Assembly (NCBI RefSeq): GCF_921293095.1
Contig: NC_060248.1
Location: 138,830,972-138,894,971, forward strand
Reading direction: 5' to 3'
Length of the DNA stretch: 64,000 bases
Source of the DNA: Ischnura elegans
Lineage: Eukaryota > Arthropoda > Insecta > Odonata > Coenagrionidae
In this document: positions 57,949-64,000 of the stretch, piece after piece
Layout: each line of letters begins with the position of its first letter
Position numbering within the stretch: the stretch's first letter is position 1
Position numbers and translations under genes: made by a program
The notes under the pieces: generated by a model
Told to the model about the DNA's origin: nothing
The model's input: only the letters and a program-made list of their open reading frames with translations
Database searches by the model: none

Positions 57949-58995
57949 TTATGCCGTGTTTTGGCTGCCGTTATATAGGCACCCCAGTGGTGTAGGTTCG
58001 CCCTGATTGGTCGCCTTGCGGCCAATAGCGTGGGGGTATGGGGCGAAGAGTCTCTTCCATGTGCTGTGGAGTGCGTAGCTATCCTCTCGATTGAAATTAT
58101 GAGGATGTTTGGATATTTTAATCGCCTCTCGGATGATCCTCGGAAAATATCGGGATTCTCTGGCGATAACTTTTGTTTCTTCCCAGTTGATGTCGTGTCC
58201 AGGTTCACTGAGTGTGTGCTCGGCCACAGCCGACAAATGGAATTGTTTGTTTTTCACCGCTCTTCTATGTTCTTGAATGCGGCACTTCACGGCTCTCCCG
58301 GTCTGTCCGATGTATGACATACCGCAACTGCATTCAATTTCATAAACTCCTTCGTAGGCGTGAGGAGAGATACGGTCCTTAGGAGTCGGAAGAAGTTCTC
58401 CAGTCTTCTTAACACAGTTGAAGCGTGTTGTTACGTCGAATTTTTTGAGGAGTCTCGCGATTTTTTCACTGGTGCCAGCCACATAGGGGATTGTCGCATA
58501 ACCCGCTGCCTTGGGTTTCTCCGTTTTTGGACTTGGTGTCTTATTCTTGAGTTTTCTTTCCATCTTTGCGGTCCTTTTAAGGACCATGTCACTGTGATAT
58601 CCATTGCTGGCCAGGGCCGTCACCAAATGTTGTTTTTCGGCGGGAAGTGAGAGTTGGTCAGAGATGGAGTATGCTCTGTGCACTAATGTCGAGATTAGAG
58701 CTGCCTTCTGAGTAGGGTGGTGGTGTGAGGAGGCGTGCAGATATCGGTCCGTATGTGTCGCCTTACGGTAGACTCCATGGCCGAGTTTTCCATTGGGTTT
58801 CTTCGTCACCAGTACGTCAAGAAAGGGTAGGCAGCCGTCCTTTTCCACAACCATGGTGAAATTGATTGAATCATGTTGGTTGTTGAGGTGTCGTAGAAAA
58901 TTCTCCAATTCTTGCTCTCCATGTGGCCAGATGACAAATGTGTCGTCCACGTATCGGATCCAGAGGGTAGGTTTCTTTTTGTAAGAAGTCAGCAC
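57949..58995 (-). pseudogene. PLE RT C-terminal part and GIY-YIG endonuclease
   Basis: 348 codons. RYVDDTFVIWPHG at residues 14-26 is the RT catalytic box; LPFLDVLVTKKPNG follows; SNGYHSDMVLKRTAKMERK is the linker; then YEGVYEIECSCGMSYIGQTG (GIY-YIG core with Cys motif), CRIQEHRR, AEHTLSEPGHDINW and NREDSYALHSTWKR. The frame is uninterrupted, so the nuclease could be intact. It is in a different frame from the RT N-terminal part, so it would not be made as one protein. Confidence 0.85.
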
Positions 58996-59819
58996 TAATT
59001 CTCAAATTCCTCCATAAACAGGTTGGCGATCACAGGGGACAATGGAGATCCCATAGCAGCGCCATCACTCTGTTCGTAGTAACGGTCATTCCATAAAAAG
59101 AATGAATTTCGAAGACAATGCTCCACAAGCCTGGGAAAATCTTTGGGTAATCCGTTATCGATGAGCTTTTCCACGATCTTGATGGAGTCGTTAATGGGTA
59201 CGTTGGTAAAAAGAGACACGATGTCAAAGCTTACTAGCAGATCTCCATTCTTCACAGTAGTTTCCTGAAGTCGTTCAATGAAGTGCGTTGAATTCTTCAC
59301 GAAGGACGACGAGTTTCCGGTGAAGGGTTGAAGTGCTTCAGCCAGGTATTGAGCCAAGAGGTAGGTGGGTGCGCCGATATTGCTGACGATAGGCCTGAGT
59401 GGAATGCCTTCTTTATGGACTTTAGGGAGTCCATAGAGTCTAGGTGGCTTGGACGCTGATGGCAGGAGTTTCCTTTGTACTTCTGCAGGTATGGAGGAAG
59501 TTTTGATGATACTCCTAGTAGATCGTTCTAATTTGGCTGTCGGATCGGATTTTAACTCTTTGTAGGTGGCACTACTCAGCAAAGTAGTGATCTTGTCATT
59601 ATAGTCTGATCTCTTCATGATCACAGTAGCGTTGCCCTTGTCCGCGGGGATAATGAGGAGGTCCTCGTTATTCTTTAGCTCCTGTAATGCCTTCCTCTCC
59701 GCTGCTGTGGTGTTTGGTTTAGGTGGCCGTGTTTTCCTCAGGATCCGCGACACGTCCTCTCGAATCTCATCAGCAAAATTCTTGGGGAGACCGCGAATGG
59801 CAGCCTCTACTCCAGTCAC
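58995..59819 (-). pseudogene. PLE reverse transcriptase, N-terminal and palm part
   Basis: 275 codons from TGVEAAIRGLPKNFADEIRE through LLIIPADKGNATVIM, RLYGLPKVHKEGIPLRPIVS, SFDIVSLFTNVPIND and DGAAMGSPLSPVIANLFMEE to a stop at 58995 caused by a one-base shift. The frame is open upstream to about 59880 (ERNFAIAPSIIPKENIV). Apart from that shift the motifs are unmutated. Confidence 0.85.
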
Positions 59820-59884
59820 GATATTTTCCTTGGGAATTATGCTTGGAGCAATGGCAAAGTTTCTCTCCTCCTTGGCGTTTCTTC

Positions 59885-60308
59885 AAAGATGCCGTGATTC
59901 TGACACTCTGCCACCCTGTGTCACAGTGAAACATCATCTAAAGACACCAGCAGCAATGAGAATTCTTCGCCGAACCAGCGAAGCGATATTGAGAGAGAGA
60001 ATCCACAACAACCGCCGCTCCATTCACCACTGTTCAGAAGAATTATACAGACTACACCTAGAATTGAGCTCCTCGCTGACAGCATCTGACTGGGATACTC
60101 TGGACCGAATTACGTCTGAATCATCCCGCAAGAAGTTTTCTTCAATCCAGGAGAAACAAATTAAGAAGTACTACAAATTCAAGAGCAGACAGCATCCCTT
60201 AGATGAGGTCCAAGGCCCTAAAAAGGACCATCGTACTATCGTGAACCTAACAGACGAACGGCTGAGCGATGCTGCAAAGTCAATTCTATCCAAGGGCTTG
60301 TCCCTGCC
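59885..60308 (+). pseudogene. PLE N-terminal segment, inverted
   Basis: The + strand frame encodes MRILRRTSEAILRERI, EELYRLHLELSSSLTA, EKQIKKYYKFKSRQHP and RTIVNLTDERLSDAAKSILS, ending KGLS where other PLE copies continue NFAI. The missing continuation NFAIAPS is exactly where the minus-strand part begins (about 59855). Conserved VNLT block as in the 26.2-kb copy. Confidence 0.75.
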
Positions 60309-61112
60309 CTTTCTTTTTACTCAAAATCCTTACCTTAATCACAGTTTTCAGCATTTCAAGCTTGATATTCACTTCATCTACATCATTTATATTTAATTTA
60401 TCTCCTGTAATAATTCCCTCACCTCACTTTCTACTTCCTTTTCCTCTGTCAATATTATCTATACATTCCTGTATACCTCTATTCTTATCCTCCTTCTGGG
60501 TCAGAAATACGAGTTCCATAGCAAATCTTACTCCATATATCTTAACTAGACTCTATTTGCACTTTGGTACTGTGATTTTCCCTTTAATTCTCCTCTTTTT
60601 ATTTATTCCAAGGATTATCTCTATCTCATCTGTCTTGCTCCGATCTGCATCACTAGAGATATATTTTAACATGCATAGCTGCAACGTATGTAATGAGAAA
60701 CAGTCTATGAGAATGTTCATGTCACAAAGGCAAATTTCTTAATAGATTTATGAAAGTGGAGTGGATGTAAGGGAAATTGCTTTAATAATCACTTCATAAA
60801 TAGAACATGGTACGATAAAATTATGTGAGGAAGTCATATTATTGCGTTTATGATAATGGAAGCACATACGTTAATTATAAGTGAGTGATGTCAGTGAGGC
60901 GCATTCAGAGATTACTTGGTACAGCATTCAAAAGGATTACCCCAGAAGTAGGTTGTAAAAAAATTACTTACAGTGACAGCATGTAACAACATAATTACAT
61001 TGAAAACCCATATCCCAAAAAGACAGTTGCAATAAAGGAGTCATCATGATGGAATCCTTATGCTTTGCAATTGATACAAATAAATTCTTTAAATGCTCTA
61101 TAAATAACTGTA
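60309..61112. other. No recognisable gene
   Basis: A pyrimidine-rich stretch (60330-60620) supports a long + strand ORF of hydrophobic, low-complexity type that I do not accept. It may be antisense debris of a LINE, but no motif is firm. Confidence 0.35.
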
Positions 61113-61120
61113 TCTTTGTA

Positions 61121-61286
61121 CAGTGATGTATCCATGGGGGGGGGGCTAAGGAGGGTATCCAATTTACTAACCTTGGATATCCAATTTACACTAGATAGAA
61201 TGGTGGTATATTTCCGGCCCCCACTACAGCTGGAATTTGAACCTCACCTAGCCCACCCCCTTGTCCCTATCCTGGATCCACTACTG
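61121..61286. mobile_element. 166-bp hAT-like MITE
   Basis: Ends CAGTGATGTATCCATGG and (right, reverse complement) CAGTAGTGGATCCAGG, with a perfect 8-bp duplication TCTTTGTA at 61113-61120 and 61287-61294. Contains a run of G at 61136-61145. Noncoding. The intact duplication suggests a fairly recent insertion. Confidence 0.8.
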
Positions 61287-61294
61287 TCTTTGTA

Positions 61295-63654
61295 TAATTT
61301 AGTACTCTGCTAAATATTTAAAACATGTTCAATGAAAGCTTCATATTTAATGGGCTGAGAATAAAAGAAAATACCTATCTCATGTATAGTAAGGAATTCA
61401 TAAACACCACTGAGAGTCGAAATTTCATGCTTTCATTCTGATTAGATATGTTTTTCAACAGATTCTTTACAAATTGAACCCAGCAACTTTATTATCTTTA
61501 CACCCATTTCATTTCCTTAAATCTTAAATACAATACAAGCCTTGCTGTTGATTAGATATGAAGTTAGTTACATTAGCACTTAAAACTTATTCTCACACAA
61601 GGTTTGCAAAAATAGTATTTACATAAAGAATAGATCCCCCATCATAAGCTATGAGCCAAAAAGAGTTGCAATATTTTGTTACAGATGCATACTGTCATAA
61701 CAACATGCAGCCTACTTGTAAAGTACGTAAGGTTTGCTGCAAACTGTACATTTATTTAATAATTGGATGGCAAGAGCCCTTGAAGTAACTGTGGTAGGGT
61801 TATGCACAAGTTATTCAAGCTTAATTCATTCTTCTCTAATTTAAATTTTCGACTGTGAAGCTATGTACATGATCAGTGATTTCTGAACATCCATTCAATT
61901 TTATGAAGGCAATGAATACATTTTCGATGGCATTATCATAAAGACTCACAGTCATCCCTATTACAGTATCAACTACACTATTGACAGCCAGTATCAAAAT
62001 ATGTTTCACTTTCTACTTCAAAGGTAAGGGCTACTTGGTGTCATCCAATAGGTGTTGATCTCTCAAATGAAGAAATTTAAACTTAGTTGTGTCCCTTATT
62101 GAAAATTTATTTGCCAGAGATTATGGATTTCATGAAACGTATTGCTTCTCAACAGTATATAGTCATATATAAGATGTCGTCATAAATAAGATGAGATAAT
62201 TTAAAGTTATGAAATATCTGCTGCTAGCTGACAATTATACGGCTCAATGCTTTTCGAGTCTGTTACACGAGTGGCACATGACTGAATTTACCTCCTTATT
62301 GTGAACATTTTAATAAAACTAAAAATGATTCTATAAAAACACAAAAATCATCAAAGGAATTACCATAAATTAATTGATCATAACAATGACATCATAGTGA
62401 TAGAAGCCTCGTTATCGTTTTAATGAAAACTGATGAATTTTTCTATTAGACGGTGGTTGGTTATAAATTCTGTTATTTAAATTATGGCCATGGTGAGTAC
62501 TTTGAAAACGGGAAAGGCTTTGATTATTCACAACTTGCAAGTTGTTCCTAATTCCGTAGGGAACGCAGAGATGATGATAAATTAGCTAGGGGGCCATACT
62601 AACGCTAAGAGGATATATCTTACTGCAAAAGTATGATTAAAATTTATCGTCATTATGATTACATAGTAGCCTCAAAATGTTCCTAAAATCTCTGGTGGCC
62701 TACTAAATAGAAAACCATTTCGATTGGTTTCACAATACAAATGTGAATCTTCGTTCTCGTGTAATAAGCACAAACGAGGTTAATTTACCACTATTTCTTG
62801 CAAAGGGACTCGACCTTGATTCAATCCATTCACAAATAGTCATTTATTATCTCCGTGTAATTTATGGTTTACACGTATCACAGCACTCATACAATTAACG
62901 CTTGTACTTGCCAAATATTCACAATTCGAGGCGAGTATTTTTATTTTAACGACACACTGATGATTGACCATTAGATCGTCAATGATTAAAACCGAAAATA
63001 TTGGCTCATCTTCGTTTTCAAAGCTAACCATCACTTCAAAACAAACGTAAACAATTCTTTCACCATACCCCAACTCGATTTTTTAAATTTTGACTTTCGT
63101 CTGTTTCACTTTTCGCGATCAATTGTTGGTATGAGAATTACAGTAGCTGTGCTTTCCTCTCGTTAAAGTTCCCATCAGCCAACCGGCGGTAGGATTTGCT
63201 TTATAAAACACAACCTCTCGTTAAACTCCACGTTACCGTAATCTTCACGTTAGTTAACGTGAGGTTTAACCAGACATTATAAAACCGGCCCATAGTGTAC
63301 GGAAAGGAGAGGGAAATCTTTCAAAAATGTATGCAACTACTTAAATAATGAACGAGGAATGAAGGAATTTTTTTCATTCTTCAAGAGTTTTGAAGTTTTA
63401 TCAAGTACTTCGAGGAGGACTTTTTTATACCGAAAAAATAACTCTGTACAAGCCCATAAAAATAGCAGCACAAAAGAAGCGATGAGATAGTTATTGTCAT
63501 GGCTGCAGGCGGATACAGGAGATAGGCGACGCGGATTAAAGAATGGCGCTAATTTCTTATCTTGACAGTGCCATAGAAAAAATTAACAATACAATAATTT
63601 CTCATTTAAATTTCATTGGCGTTGTACTTTAAATAGATCATTATAGCGTTAATC
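61295..63654. other. No recognisable gene; short inverted repeats near 63.2 kb
   Basis: Long AT-rich stretch without motifs. At 63160-63300 there are repeated TTAACGTGAGGTTTAAC-like and CTCGTTAAACTCCACGTTA-like elements in opposite orientation, possibly one end of a small foldback element, but boundaries are not clear. Confidence 0.35.
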
Positions 63655-63770
63655 TTACTTGTCAATGAGAATATTGAGAGAATTAACAGTTGGGCGCAGA
63701 CTAATCATTTGAATTTGAATGTAGGGACAACAAAGTCAATAATTATGGGAATTACAGAACAAGGCTGCAC
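63655..63770 (+). pseudogene. LINE reverse transcriptase fragment, candidate
   Basis: The frame reads ENIERINSWAQTNHLNLNVG, then TTKSIIMGIT, like the segment after the YADD box in jockey/CR1/L2-type LINEs (pattern LN-x-D-x2-I-x2-W ... L-x-LN-x2-K-T-K-x-M). No other RT motif is visible nearby, so it is a small fossil at best. Confidence 0.4.
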
Positions 63771-64000
63771 GATCCAGGTGAGGAAGGCTTCTGTCTTTAC
63801 AGGAGAAATGCGTTTATCGGGTGTGAGTATTTCTTTAGCTTTGATGAGTCGATGTAGAGATCTTAAGAAACAAAGGCCTCGCATAATGGGTTTGAGGCGT
63901 ACATCTAAGGTTCACTGAAACATTACACAGAGATTTTTTACAGTTTTCTTTTGTGGTAAATCGATACCTTCACTGCATAAACGCTAAACAAACAGCAACC

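Larger units (their letters stand above)
57828..60308 (-). mobile_element. Penelope-like element, near-complete, with 5' inversion
   Basis: Best-preserved PLE in the window. On the minus strand from about 59880 to 57949 it encodes pre-RT, RT and GIY-YIG with a single frameshift near 58995. The N-terminal part of the same protein lies next to it on the opposite strand (59885-60308), as in a 5' inversion. The tail at 57899-57947 has CTGAAGAC, a hairpin (GCCTGC/GCAGG) and GAAAC on the minus strand. Confidence 0.85.

Noticed and set aside
59617..59880. Left part of the + strand ORF 59617-60396
   Set aside because: Antisense of the PLE RT; only 59885-60308 is genuine PLE coding sequence on +.
60269..60742. 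157-codon hydrophobic ORF as a membrane protein
   Set aside because: Pyrimidine-rich low-complexity sequence that yields Phe/Leu/Ile/Ser in several frames; overlaps the PLE end and has no family signature.

Overview
The window is repeat-rich, AT-rich eukaryotic DNA. The spliced Transib transposase, Penelope-like elements with GIY-YIG endonucleases, RTE-type and jockey/CR1-type LINEs, tRNA-derived SINEs, hAT, pogo-like and piggyBac-like remnants together suggest an arthropod, probably an insect. That is an inference from repeat families; no host gene fixes the species. I see no convincing host protein-coding gene, no canonical tRNA or rRNA, and no CRISPR. Essentially everything recognisable is a mobile element or its debris.

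Layout. 1-3.1 kb: a decayed multi-exon Transib/RAG1-like transposase on + followed by an internally deleted relative ending in a Transib terminus at 3121. 7.85-10.07 kb: a third Transib copy on -, with both terminal inverted repeats (TIRs), lying inside the tail of a Penelope-like element (PLE). 10.1-13.3 kb: PLE tail, a direct repeat and an RTE/CFDP2-type LINE with a 470-bp internal tandem duplication. 14.36-16.45 kb: two TA-flanked MITEs of one family. 16.8-17.6 kb: PLE endonuclease fragment. 18.1-18.5 kb: LINE 3' end. 20.3-23.4 kb: an AT-rich PLE with two 142-bp pseudo-LTRs. 25.66-28.2 kb: a foldback MITE, then a PLE carrying an inverted 5' segment. 29.5 and 34 kb: SINEs. 32.15-33.74 kb: a pogo-like element nested in a hAT-like MITE. 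34.4-35.4 kb: reverse transcriptase and RNase H remnant. 36.4-38.2 kb: a 135-bp satellite open over 610 codons, joined to a LINE tail. 38.9-41.4 kb: piggyBac-like pieces and a jockey/CR1-type LINE. 44.01-53.68 kb: a Transib element with perfect 5-bp target duplications and RSS-like ends, split by two hAT elements in direct tandem. 54.07-55.18 kb: a TIR-bounded segment. 55.5-56.3 kb: LINE. 57.8-60.3 kb: the best-preserved PLE, with its N-terminal part inverted. 61.1 kb: a hAT MITE.

How it fits together. The most striking theme is four members of the Transib lineage, the transposon group related to vertebrate RAG1, in 64 kb. Their ends carry the heptamer CACAGTG, a 22-23 bp spacer and an A-rich nonamer-like block, which is the layout of a 23-RSS. 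They range from a spliced transposase pseudogene to short deletion derivatives. The RAG1/Transib link is already published, so the novelty here is in the copies and their nesting rather than the principle. None of the elements appears fully intact. The PLE at 57.8-60.3 kb is closest, with one frameshift and a 5' inversion.
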